Shown here in pieces: positions 1 to 9,900 of a DNA stretch of 64,000 bases. The notes under the pieces were generated by a model. That model searched no databases and had not been told where the DNA came from. It was given only the letters and a program-made list of their open reading frames with translations. Origin of the DNA: Rhodopseudomonas palustris. Its GTDB lineage: Bacteria; Pseudomonadota; Alphaproteobacteria; Rhizobiales; Xanthobacteraceae. Each line of letters opens with the position of its first letter. The stretch's first letter is position 1. Position numbers and translations under genes: made by a program. The stretch is taken from assembly GCA_016215605.1 (NCBI GenBank), contig JACRJB010000053.1:248001-312000 (forward strand), given 5' to 3'.

Positions 1-133
1 TGTACGGCATGGTCTGGCCGATCTTCACCTCGGTGTCGGTGACACCCGGGCCGTAGGTCTTGCCGTCGGCCTGAACGGTGGGTGACGCGAGAATACACGC
101 GGCGGCGCAAGCCGCTGCAATGAGCTTGTTCAT
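1..133 (-). CDS. N-terminus of an ABC transporter substrate-binding protein (branched-chain amino acid type), truncated by window edge
   Basis: Reverse strand reads MNKLIAAACAAACILASPTVQADGKTYGPGVTDTEVKIGQTMPY..., a signal peptide followed by a typical LivK-like start. Confidence 0.7.
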   Translation of the reverse strand, partial: MNKLIAAACAAACILASPTVQADGKTYGPGVTDTEVKIGQTMPY

Positions 134-169
134 GCTCTTGTCCTGTCGAGAGTTTCGGGGCGGGGTGGA

Positions 170-1720
170 TCAGGCCGGCTGGAGATAGCGCTGCTTCAAG
201 ACGTGCTTGAACAGCTTGCCGTTCTCCTGACGCGGCAACTCGGCTTCGAAGTCGATCGATCGCGGGCATTTCACGTGCGACAGCTGCTCGCGACAAAACC
301 TCATCAGGTCCTCGGCCAATGCCGGCGTCGCAGCGGGCGGGTCCTTGAGCTGGACCACCGCCTTGACCTCTTCGCCGTATTCCGGGCTCGGAACGCCGAA
401 CACCGCGACATCGGCGACCAGCGGGTGCAGCGCGAGGCAGTGCTCGATCTCCGCGGGATAGATGTTGACGCCGCCGGAGATGATCATGTGCGACCGGCGG
501 TCGGTGAGGTACAGGAAGCCGTCCTCGTCGACGAAGCCGACGTCGCCGATCGTCGACCAGCCGAGCGCGTTGCGCGACCGCGCGGTCTTTTCGGGATCGT
601 TGTGATAGACGAACTGCGGGCCGTCGAAATACACGTCGCCGATCTGGCCGGCGCCGAGCTCGTTCTGCGCCTCGTCGAGAATGTGGATCGTCCCGACGCA
701 GGCGCGCCCGACCGAGCCGCGATGCGTCAGCCAGTCGGCGGTCGAAATGCAGGTGGCGCCGTTGCGCTCCGAGCCCGCGTAGTACTCCCAGACGATCGGC
801 CCCCACCACGCGATCATCTGCTCCTTCAGCTCGGGCGGGCAGGGCGCGGCGGCGTGAATGGCGCAGCGATGCGACGACAGGTCGTAGCGCGCTTTGGTTT
901 CGCCCGGCAGCGCCAGCAGGCGGAAGAACATCGTCGGAACCCACTGGCTGTGGGTGATCCGATAGCGTTCGATCGCCGCGAGCGCCGGTTCGGCCGCGAA
1001 TTTCGTCATCACCACCGCGGTGCCGCCGCTTTCCAGGGTCCGCATCGTGAAGCGCAGCGGTGCGCCGTGATACAGCGGAGCCGGCGACAGATAGATCGTG
1101 GCGTCGTCGAAGCCGAAGTTTTCGCGGACCCAGTCGCCCGACGCCTGGGCCTGGCGCAGATTCGAGAACAGCGGCTGTTTGATTCCCTTCGGCTTGCCGG
1201 TCGTGCCCGACGAGTAGAAGAAGTCCTTGCCGACCGGACCGTCGGCGATTTCGATCATGCGATCGAACCGCGCCAGCTCCGCGGCGTAGTCGAGCCCGCG
1301 ACCGCCGTCGCCGCCGATCGTGACGATGGTGCAGCCGTGCGGGTTGTCGGCGCCGAGCGCCTCGGCCGTTTCGGCGAACCGCGCGCCGACGAACAGCAGC
1401 TTGGCGCCGCTGTCGCGCACGATGTAGGCCGCCTCGCCGGGCGTCAGATGGGTGCTCACCGGCGTATAGTAGATGCCGTGACGCCGCGCGCCCCAGAGCA
1501 GTTCGAAATAGCGCAGATCGTTGTCGAGCAGGACGGCGATGCCGTCGCCGGCGGAAAGCCCCATCCACATCAACAATTGCGTGACGGCATTGGCGCGGCG
1601 GTCGAGCTCCCGGTAGCTGATCGCATCGTCGGTGAACGCGATCATCGCGGCGGTCTTGTCGGGACGTTGCTCGGCCCAATGGCGCAAAATCGGCATTTCT
1701 TCCCCGTGGGCCGCTGGCAT
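170..1720 (-). CDS. AMP-dependent acyl-CoA synthetase/ligase
   Basis: FFYSSGTTGKPKGIKQP AMP-binding motif; C-terminal TDRRSHMIISGGVNIYPAEIE and PRQENGKLFKHVL. Confidence 0.9.
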   Translation of the reverse strand: MPAAHGEEMPILRHWAEQRPDKTAAMIAFTDDAISYRELDRRANAVTQLLMWMGLSAGDGIAVLLDNDLRYFELLWGARRHGIYYTPVSTHLTPGEAAYIVRDSGAKLLFVGARFAETAEALGADNPHGCTIVTIGGDGGRGLDYAAELARFDRMIEIADGPVGKDFFYSSGTTGKPKGIKQPLFSNLRQAQASGDWVRENFGFDDATIYLSPAPLYHGAPLRFTMRTLESGGTAVVMTKFAAEPALAAIERYRITHSQWVPTMFFRLLALPGETKARYDLSSHRCAIHAAAPCPPELKEQMIAWWGPIVWEYYAGSERNGATCISTADWLTHRGSVGRACVGTIHILDEAQNELGAGQIGDVYFDGPQFVYHNDPEKTARSRNALGWSTIGDVGFVDEDGFLYLTDRRSHMIISGGVNIYPAEIEHCLALHPLVADVAVFGVPSPEYGEEVKAVVQLKDPPAATPALAEDLMRFCREQLSHVKCPRSIDFEAELPRQENGKLFKHVLKQRYLQPA

Positions 1721-1797
1721 GGGCCTATTGCCGGGGAGTATCGATTCGATCGCGGCCGGATTGAATGACCGCGTGCGCCATTTCGGTTGGCGGAATC

Positions 1798-2865
1798 CTA
1801 CCGCTGATCCGCGACCGCTGCGCTACGCTCGCGGAATTCGCCCGGCGTCACACCGGTCCAGCGCCGGAACGCGCGATGAAAAGTGCTGAGCTCCGAGAAC
1901 CCGAGCGACAGCGCCACTTCCTCCAGCGGCAAGCGCGACTTCTTCAGCATGTGGGTCGCGATGTCGCGCCTGACCTGGTCCTTGATCTCCTGGAAGCCGG
2001 ATTGCTCCTGGTCGAGCAGGCGCCGGCGCAACGTTTGCGGCGACATCGCCAGCATTCCGGCGACGTCCTCCAGCGACAACGGCCGCTTCAGATTGCGGCG
2101 GAGAATGCCGCGCACTCGTTCGGCGACGCTAGCGTCGTCGCGGTAGCGCACCAGCAGCGCGCTCGGCATCGAGGCGAGGAACCGCCGCAGCCGCTGTTCG
2201 TCGGGCATGATCGGCAGATCGAGCAACTCCGAATCGAACCGGATTTCGGTGCGCGGCTGATCGAACAGGATCGGCGCGCGATACAGCGGTTCGAGCTCCG
2301 AGCTGAACGGCTCCTCGGGAAACACGTAGTGCACGGTGATCAGCGGCAGCCGGCGCCCGACCAGCCAGCACATCAGGCCGTAGGTGAACAGCAGGATGGC
2401 GCCGTTGACCATCCGCCGGCGCTTCGGCTGCTCGATCGCGTCCACCACGTAGACCGATGCGTCGTGATCGCCCTCGGCGAGGCGGACGACGAAATCGTCG
2501 ACCGTGAGGTGATAGAACTGACAGCCGATCCGGATCGCCTCGCGCAGATTGGCGCAGTGGATCAGCAGGCGGCACATCATGCGGAAGGTGCCCGGCTTGA
2601 TCGGGCGGCTGCCGAGCAGCCACAATTCGTCGCGCGTCACCCGCGTCAGCGTCGAGATCATCCGGGCGAATTGATCCTGCGGCAACCGCGCTCCGGGTTG
2701 GTCGAGCTGCTCGGGATCGATACCGGCCCGCTCCAGCAGCCGGTCGACGTCGAAGCCCGCTTCGCGCACGCCGCTGAGGATCAAGCCGACATATCCGGAG
2801 TCGATCGCGGATCGCGGCGATGCGACGCCGCTGGTTCGGCCCTGAGTTTTCTTCATGGCCGGCAT
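1798..2865 (-). CDS. AraC-family transcriptional regulator (OruR/ArgR-type N-terminal domain)
   Basis: C-terminal AraC HTH: LEDVAGMLAMSPQTLRRRLLDQEQSGFQEIKDQVRRDIATHMLKKSRLPLEEVALSLGFSELSTFHRAFRRWTGVTPGEFR. Confidence 0.9.
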   Translation of the reverse strand: MPAMKKTQGRTSGVASPRSAIDSGYVGLILSGVREAGFDVDRLLERAGIDPEQLDQPGARLPQDQFARMISTLTRVTRDELWLLGSRPIKPGTFRMMCRLLIHCANLREAIRIGCQFYHLTVDDFVVRLAEGDHDASVYVVDAIEQPKRRRMVNGAILLFTYGLMCWLVGRRLPLITVHYVFPEEPFSSELEPLYRAPILFDQPRTEIRFDSELLDLPIMPDEQRLRRFLASMPSALLVRYRDDASVAERVRGILRRNLKRPLSLEDVAGMLAMSPQTLRRRLLDQEQSGFQEIKDQVRRDIATHMLKKSRLPLEEVALSLGFSELSTFHRAFRRWTGVTPGEFRERSAAVADQR

Positions 2866-2981
2866 GTTAACGGTCCCGCCCGGCCGCCGCCAGCGCAGTG
2901 ATGATGCCGGCGGCCAATCCGGAAGGCGGATCCGGTCATTGCACTGTCGGCGCCGTGTCCTTCCATGGGGACGGATCGATC

Positions 2982-3983
2982 ATGGAGACCAGTGCGATGC
3001 GCGCGTTGATGAGCTGCGAGCCGGGAGGGTCTGCGAGCCTGCGGTTGCTCGACAGGCCGGACCCGGTCGCGGGCCCCGGGCAGGTGGTGATCGCGGTGCG
3101 GGCCTGCGGCGTCAACTATCCCGATCTGTTGACGATCCAGGACCTCTATCAGGTGAAGACGCCGCGGCCGTTCGCGCCGGGCGCGGAAATCGCCGGCGAG
3201 GTGACGGCGCTCGGTCCGGACGTCGCCGCGTTTCGCATCGGCGATCGCGTCGCGGCGCGGATCGGCACCGGTGGCATGGCCGAAGCGGTTGCGGTGAATG
3301 TCGACCGCTGCGCGCCGATTCCCGACGGCATGTCGTTCGTCGACGCCGCGGTGATGCAGTTCACCTTCGAGACCGCGCTCTACGCGCTGCGCAACCGTGC
3401 GCGGGTGCAGCCCGGCGAGACCGTGCTGATCCTCGGCGCCGGCGGCGGCGTCGGCATCGCCGCCGTGCAGGTGGCGCGCAACCTCGGCGCCCGCGTGGTC
3501 GCGGCCGCCTCGTCGGACGCCAAGCTGGCGTTCGCGCGCGACCATGGCGCCGCCGCCGGCGTGCTGTATCCGGCCGAGGCGCCGCAGGATCGAAAGGCGG
3601 TCGGCCAGCGCCTAAAAGCCGCGGTGGGCGACGGCGCCGACGTGGTGATCGACCCGGTCGGCGGTTGGCTCACCGACTCCGCGATCCGCTGCGTCGCCGA
3701 CGGCGGGCGATATGTCGTGCTCGGCTTCACCGCGGGGATTCCGTCGCTGCCGCTCAATTTGCCCTTGCTGAAGAATTGCGACGTGCTTGGCGTCAACTGG
3801 CGGACGTTCACGCTGACGCAGCCGGATGCGCTGCGCGCCAACAAGCGCGAATTGCAGCGATGGTACAGCAACGGCCTGCTGTCCGCCGGCATCACCGCGG
3901 AGTTCGCGCTGCCGGATGGCGGCGAAGCCATTCAACGCCTGGCTGATCGTCAGGCGGTGGGAAAGGTCGTCGTGGTGATTTGA
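2982..3983 (+). CDS. NADPH:quinone oxidoreductase / zinc-type medium-chain dehydrogenase family protein
   Basis: GETVLILGAGGGVGIAAVQVARNLGARVVAAASS Rossmann motif, MDR architecture. Start codon chosen downstream of the ORF-track start. Confidence 0.85.
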   Translation: METSAMRALMSCEPGGSASLRLLDRPDPVAGPGQVVIAVRACGVNYPDLLTIQDLYQVKTPRPFAPGAEIAGEVTALGPDVAAFRIGDRVAARIGTGGMAEAVAVNVDRCAPIPDGMSFVDAAVMQFTFETALYALRNRARVQPGETVLILGAGGGVGIAAVQVARNLGARVVAAASSDAKLAFARDHGAAAGVLYPAEAPQDRKAVGQRLKAAVGDGADVVIDPVGGWLTDSAIRCVADGGRYVVLGFTAGIPSLPLNLPLLKNCDVLGVNWRTFTLTQPDALRANKRELQRWYSNGLLSAGITAEFALPDGGEAIQRLADRQAVGKVVVVI

Positions 3984-4109
3984 GATGATCGCCGTCGAAC
4001 CGCGACGGCTTCACGGCGGCGGAGTTTTCGAGACAACATCACGATGCGTGCGCTCGCAAACGCAATGGCCGGAGCGGCTGGGACCAGCCACTCCGGCTCG
4101 GCGCGCGCC

Positions 4110-6941
4110 TTACGCGAACCCGTGCTTCTTCTTGCTCTCCAGTTCCTGCGCCTTGAAGGCGCTGAAGCGCGGCAGGAACTTGTCCCAGTCGATGATGTGG
4201 GCGTCGATTTCCGGGCCGTCGATGCAGGCGTGCTTGCGCACCATCTTGCCGTCGATCGTCACCGGCACCATGCAGGCGCCGCACATCCCGGTCGCGTCCA
4301 CCATGATCGAGTTGAGGCTCGCCACGGTCTTCACGCCATAGGGCTTGGTGAGGTCGCTCACCGCCCGCATCATCAGCGGCGGGCCGATCGCGATCACTTC
4401 GGCGATGCTGCGGCCGATGCCCTGCTGATTGGCCTTCATCATCTCTTCCAGCGGCCCGGTGACGAAGCCCTTGACGCCGTAGCTGCCGTCATTGGTGGTG
4501 TAGATCAGCGACAGCTGGTCGCCGAATTCCTGCTTGAGCTTGCCGACGCGCTCGTCGTCGCCGGTCCAGAACAGGAACTCCTTGGCGCGGAAGCCGGAGA
4601 TCAGCGTGACGTGATTGCCGAGCCGCAGGTGCTCGCGCATGATCGGATACACTGGCGGCAGGCCGACGCCGCCGGCGCAGAACACCACGGTCTGGTTGCC
4701 CTCGTAGCGATGCAGCTCGCTGGCGCGGCCGAGCGGGCCGGCGATGCCGCTGAACGCGTCGCCGATCGCCATCCGGTTGATCTCCAGCGACGAGGTGCCC
4801 ATGCCCTGCACGACGAGATCGATGGTGCCTTGCTCGACGTCCCAATCGGCCAGCGTCAGCGGGATCAGTTCGCCCTTCTCCCACGGCAGCACGCGGACGA
4901 ACTGGCCGGCCTGGGCCGAGCGCGCCACCATCGGGGCCCGCACGGTGAACTCGACGATGCCGCCGGCCAGCGGCACCTTGTTGACGATGGTCTGTTCGAT
5001 CTGGCCGAGTTCGGTGTAGCGCGCCGCGCGGGCGACGCGGGTCTTGATCTCGGCCGGCGTGAACGGAATCTCGCCGACGATCTCGCGCGCCGCTGCCTGG
5101 CCGTCGCCGGCCGCACGAATGGCCGTCGAGCCGCCGCGCGCGGCGTCGCCGCCGGTGTAGACGTCCTTGATCGAGGTGCGCTGCGAGCCTTCCTCGACCT
5201 CGATCGTGCCCCATTTGTTGGTCTTCAGGCCGGGTTCGGCGTCCTTCATGATCGGGTTGGCGGTGTTGCCCAGCGCCATGATCACGAGATCCACCGGCAC
5301 CCGCTCGATCTGCCCGGTCGGCTTCGGGCTGCGGCGGCCGGACTTGTCCGGTTCGCCGAGCTCGTTGACGTCCAAGAGCGCGTGGGTGACGAAGTGGGTG
5401 TGATCGTCGCCGATGAATTCGCGCGGCGCACGCAGCACCGCGAGATTGATGCCTTCTTCGAGCGCGTGGTGCAGCTCCTCGACGCGGGCCGGCATCTCGC
5501 TCTTGGTGCGGCGATACACGATGGTGACGTTGCCGCCGAGCCGCTTAGCGGTGCGGGCCGCGTCCATCGCGGTGTTGCCGCCGCCGATCACGAACACGTT
5601 CTTGCCCTTCACCTCGGGCAGCGGCGTTTCGTAACGATCATCCAGGCCGCGCATCAGGTTGACGCGGGTCAGGAATTCATTGGCGGACATCACGCCGAGC
5701 AGATGCTCGCCCGGCACGTTCATGAAGGTCGGCAGACCGGCGCCGGTGCCGACAAAAATCTTCCAGAAGCCCTCGGCCTTGAGGTCTTCGAGCGTCGCGG
5801 TCTTGCCGACCACGAAGTTCTTCACGAAGCGACCGCCGAGCAGGATGATCTTCTCGACCACGTCGTCGATCAGCTGGTTCGGCAGCCGGAATTCCGGGAT
5901 ACCGTAGCGCAGCACGCCGCCGAGGTCGTGGAACGCTTCGAAGATCGTCACCGGGAAGCCTTCGACCGCCAGCAAGTAAGCATTGATGAGTCCGGACGGG
6001 CCGGAGCCGACCACCGCGATCGGTGGCTTCGCCGCCACCGCCCACGGGCTGATGCGACCGGCGAAGCGGTCGTTGGCGTTCGGATTCACCAGCTTCTCGT
6101 GCTCGGGCAGGTACCATTCGAGCTGGCCGATTTCGATCGGCCGCTTGGTGTGGGTGCAAACGCCCTGGCACTGCAGTTCCTGCGGACAGACGCGGCCGGT
6201 GACGTTCGGCAGCGGGTTGCAGCTCTCGATCAGCTCCAGCGCTTCGCGGTGCTTGCCGTTGCCGAGCAGGTCCAGCATCTCGGGGATGTGGATCTTCACC
6301 GGGCAGCCGCCCTTGGGGTCCTTCTTGCCCTGGATCAGTACGCCGAGCTCGCACGGCTTGTCGTCGCACTGCTTGTCGCGCATCACCTCGAGCCAGACGA
6401 ACAGCTCGCACTCGCGCAGCGAGTAGCCGATCGACTGGTAGCCGAGATAGCCCTGGTTGACGAGTTCGAAGTCGACCGCGCGCTCTTCGGCGGGGCGGAT
6501 GTAGGGCGGGATGAACGCCTCGCCCGGCCAGCCTTCCGACAGGTTTTCGAACATCGGGTAGCGATCGCGCAGGTGCAGGTCGATCGCCTTGATGAACTTG
6601 CGCTTGTACTTCAGCGGCAGCGCCCAGATGAAGCGCTGCAGGATCGTCGCCATGTCGTCGTCGCGCTTCAGCAGCTCCCACAGCATCACCGTGAACGCCG
6701 CGCCGAGCTCCGGCTGCTGGAACTCCCAGACGATCGCCTGGGTGCCGTCGGCGATGAACATGTTGCGCAGCGACGCCGGGTCGTTGAGCAGCCGCTTCTG
6801 CAGCAGCGCGATCTGCTTCTGGAACACGCCGACGGCTTCGCTGTGCTGCAGCTCTTCCAGCTCGTTGCGCGAGGTCTCGAGCGCGCTGCGCGCCTGTTCG
6901 TAGCGCAGCACCTCGTTGGGGATGGTGGTGGCGCCGCTCAT
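4110..6941 (-). CDS. FAD-dependent oxidoreductase: glutamate synthase small-subunit (GltD/NfnB)-like region fused to a ferredoxin-NADP reductase (NfnA)-like region
   Basis: Cys-rich GltD N-terminus (CNPLPNVTGRVCPQELQCQGVCTHTKRPIEIGQLEWYL), VVGSGPSGLINAYLLA, FVIGGGNTAMDAARTAKRLG; C-terminal FNR-like half ending MCGACMVPVTIDGKMVRKHACIDGPEIDAHIIDW. Confidence 0.85.
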   Translation of the reverse strand: MSGATTIPNEVLRYEQARSALETSRNELEELQHSEAVGVFQKQIALLQKRLLNDPASLRNMFIADGTQAIVWEFQQPELGAAFTVMLWELLKRDDDMATILQRFIWALPLKYKRKFIKAIDLHLRDRYPMFENLSEGWPGEAFIPPYIRPAEERAVDFELVNQGYLGYQSIGYSLRECELFVWLEVMRDKQCDDKPCELGVLIQGKKDPKGGCPVKIHIPEMLDLLGNGKHREALELIESCNPLPNVTGRVCPQELQCQGVCTHTKRPIEIGQLEWYLPEHEKLVNPNANDRFAGRISPWAVAAKPPIAVVGSGPSGLINAYLLAVEGFPVTIFEAFHDLGGVLRYGIPEFRLPNQLIDDVVEKIILLGGRFVKNFVVGKTATLEDLKAEGFWKIFVGTGAGLPTFMNVPGEHLLGVMSANEFLTRVNLMRGLDDRYETPLPEVKGKNVFVIGGGNTAMDAARTAKRLGGNVTIVYRRTKSEMPARVEELHHALEEGINLAVLRAPREFIGDDHTHFVTHALLDVNELGEPDKSGRRSPKPTGQIERVPVDLVIMALGNTANPIMKDAEPGLKTNKWGTIEVEEGSQRTSIKDVYTGGDAARGGSTAIRAAGDGQAAAREIVGEIPFTPAEIKTRVARAARYTELGQIEQTIVNKVPLAGGIVEFTVRAPMVARSAQAGQFVRVLPWEKGELIPLTLADWDVEQGTIDLVVQGMGTSSLEINRMAIGDAFSGIAGPLGRASELHRYEGNQTVVFCAGGVGLPPVYPIMREHLRLGNHVTLISGFRAKEFLFWTGDDERVGKLKQEFGDQLSLIYTTNDGSYGVKGFVTGPLEEMMKANQQGIGRSIAEVIAIGPPLMMRAVSDLTKPYGVKTVASLNSIMVDATGMCGACMVPVTIDGKMVRKHACIDGPEIDAHIIDWDKFLPRFSAFKAQELESKKKHGFA

Positions 6942-9900
6942 CGGATGATCTCCGCGTCGCAGTTCGCCGCTGCGCGGCTGAGTTTGGCCGACAGTTCGGG
7001 CGTGACCTTGATCTTGTTGAACACGCCGGGGATCACATGGGCGACCTCCTTGGAGGCGCCGCCGACGACGATCTTGGTCAGTTCGAACACTTCAGGCACG
7101 TCCTGGTAGCAGCTCTTGCAGTTGGTGCATTTGTCGAGATCGGTTTCGGCGATGTCGATATGCGTGCCGCCATTGGCGCCGTTCGCCGCCTTGGCGCCGT
7201 TGGTCTGCGCCGCCCCGGCCGGGGCCAGCCCGGCCATCAGCCCGGCGAAACCGCCGCCGGCCGGCGCGTTCGAACTCGCCGCGAGCTCGCTCATGCCGCG
7301 CGCGATGGCGTCGAGCGAGGTCTCGCGCGACTTCACCGATTCCTCGTACTGGTGCTGCAGCGCGGCCAGCTCGGCGCTGTGCGCCTCGTCCAGCGCGCGG
7401 ACGTCGAAGCCGCCGAGATATTGCAGCGTGCGCCAGTATTTGCGCCGCTCCTCGACCAGCGCGATCACCGTCTCGCCGACCGACAGCCGGACCAGTTTGT
7501 CGTCGCCGTCGGTGGCGTAGATGAACGGCGTCTTGCCGGCGCGGGCGTCGGCGTCTAGCGCGACGTATTCATCGACCGGAACGCCGTCGGCGTCCTTCTT
7601 CAGCGGCTTGAACTGCTTGCGGAAGCGGACTTCGCTGTGGGCGAAATCGGCCGGCGTCACTTTGGCCTTGAGTAATTGCGTCGCGCCGTTGTCGTCGATG
7701 TATTCGATCGACTGCGTCGCCCAGTCCTGGTCGGGCTCGGGGTTGCCGTCGAGCGAGAACCAGTTGTTGAGCTTGGTGCCCTTGCGCGGGTCGTGGACGA
7801 ACACCGGATTCATCCGGCTCTCCACCGCCTTGCGGGCCTGACGATTGGCGACGGCGTCGCCGATGCCGTGCTCGGCCTGGCACGGCGTGTAGACGTCGAG
7901 CACCGCCGGCGACGAGGTGTGGTTGAGGAACTCCATCACGTTCTTGAGGAAGTGCCCCTGCAGCGCGGTCGCGGTCTGCACCACGAACACGTTGGGATGG
8001 AACGAGGCGATCAGGCCGAGCTCCTTGCGGGATTCCTGCTTGCCGTGATTGGCGACGCCGAACCGCGACAGGTCGGAGTCCTGGCCGGTGAGGCTCGCGG
8101 TCGAGGTCTGGCCGCCCGTGTTGGAGTACGCGCCGGTGTTCAGCACCACGACCTTGATCGGGGTCTTGGTCGACAGCAGCCGCGACAGCGCGCCGAAGCC
8201 GATGTCGTAGGTGGCGCCGTCGCCGCCCATGCTCAGCACCGTCGGCAGCAGGCTGCGCTCCTCCGGCGTGAACTGGCCCCAGCCGAAGTAGCGGAAGAAG
8301 CCGTCGTGCTTGGCCGGATCGTAGGCGTCGGCGAGTTCGAGCCTGGCGATCCGCAGCGCGCGGAAATCGTCCGAGGCCTGCGCGGTGAGGCCTTCGAAGA
8401 TGCCCTTGGCCACCGCCGGCGTGTCCTGGAACAGGCTGTTCACCCACGGGTCGGTGTAGGGGTTGAACGGGAAGGTCGAGGCATAGACGCTCGAACAGCC
8501 GGTGGCGTTGGCGATCACCATGCCGGACGGGCCATTGCCGGTCGGGCCGCTCTCGTAGAGATACAGCCGCTTCTCCAGCGTTTTCAGCGTGGCGTCGATC
8601 CGCGCGGCGCGCGCGGCGTCGGCGGCGACCTCCGCCCGCTTGGCGGTCAGCTGCTCGATCAGGCACTCCAGTTCACGGGTGTGATCCTTGCGCCGCTTGT
8701 CGTGGATCGCGTGGTTGGTCGACGTCACCAGCCGGATCGCGGTGACTTCGCCGCAGCCGCGGCAGGCGCCGTGGCCGCCGGTGGTCGCGTAGTAATTGGC
8801 GCGGTCGAGCATCAGCCGCTTGGTCTCGCCGCCTTCGCGGGTCGCGCCCTCGGTGAACCGCGCCGGCGTGTTCGGCGTGCGGCTGAGGAATTCGAACCGC
8901 GCCTGCAGCTGTTCGAGCAAGGGCTCGTCCTGCTCGCGATCGACCAGCGCGCCGGGGCCGCAGACGTCGATACATTCGAGACAGCCCGAGCACTTCCACG
9001 GATCGACGCTCACCGAATACAGCCCGCCGCTGCCCGGCTGGCTCTTCTCCATCGCGTCGAAGAACGGCCGCGTCCGCGCGACCGGATACACCGACAGCGC
9101 CGCGGCGAGCTTGCCGAAATTGCGCTTCAGCGTCGCGTTGTCGACGCCGAGCGCCTCGGCGGCCTGCGCCACCACCTCGTGGAACGGCTTGTCGTCCTTG
9201 GCCGAGCGATACACGTCGCGGATCGCTTCGCTCAGGGTCGGCACCTGGCCGCGCAGCGCTTCCTGCTGCGCCGGCGCGATGTCGAGCTGCTTGATCGCGG
9301 TCAGCAGCAGTTCGTGAATGTCGTGCACCGCGTTGGGGATCGCCGCGTCGGGGCAGACCAGCGCGCATTCCATGCAGCCGGTGCACAGATCGGCCTTGAA
9401 CTCCGGCACGTTGCGGCGGAACAGGCCCTTGTCCTTGGCGGCGGCGGAGCCCGCCGGCATGAACATGCCCATGCCCGGCAGCACCGGCGCATCCGCGATG
9501 GTGCCGTCGCGGAACGGAGCGGCGAGCACGTCGTCGTAGTATTCCGGATCGAGGAAGCCCGCCGCCGAGGCCGGCGCCGCGGCGCGGCACATCGAGGCCG
9601 AGATCGAGGCGTCGGCCTTCTTCTTCGGCGCGGCCTTGATGGCGTCTTCGCTGAATTCCGGCGCGTCGACATCGACCTTGTGGGTCGCTTCCAGACCTTC
9701 GCGGATCACCGCCATGTTGCCGTCGACGATATCGCCGCCCTTGGCGCCGAACTTCTTGCTGATCTGCTGACGGATCTTGGTCAGCATCGCGTCCTGCGAG
9801 GCGTCGGCCACCACGCGATCGACGTTACCGCACACCGCGCCGATGAAGGCGATGCCCATCATCCGGGTTTCGAGCTCGGCGGTCGGGGCATGGCGCTTGG

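Noticed and set aside
4044-7109. 1021-aa plus-strand ORF
   Set aside because: Antisense shadow of the GltD/NfnA-like gene; composition (His/Arg/Ala/Asp repeats, no domain motifs) is typical of high-GC codon-position mirroring.
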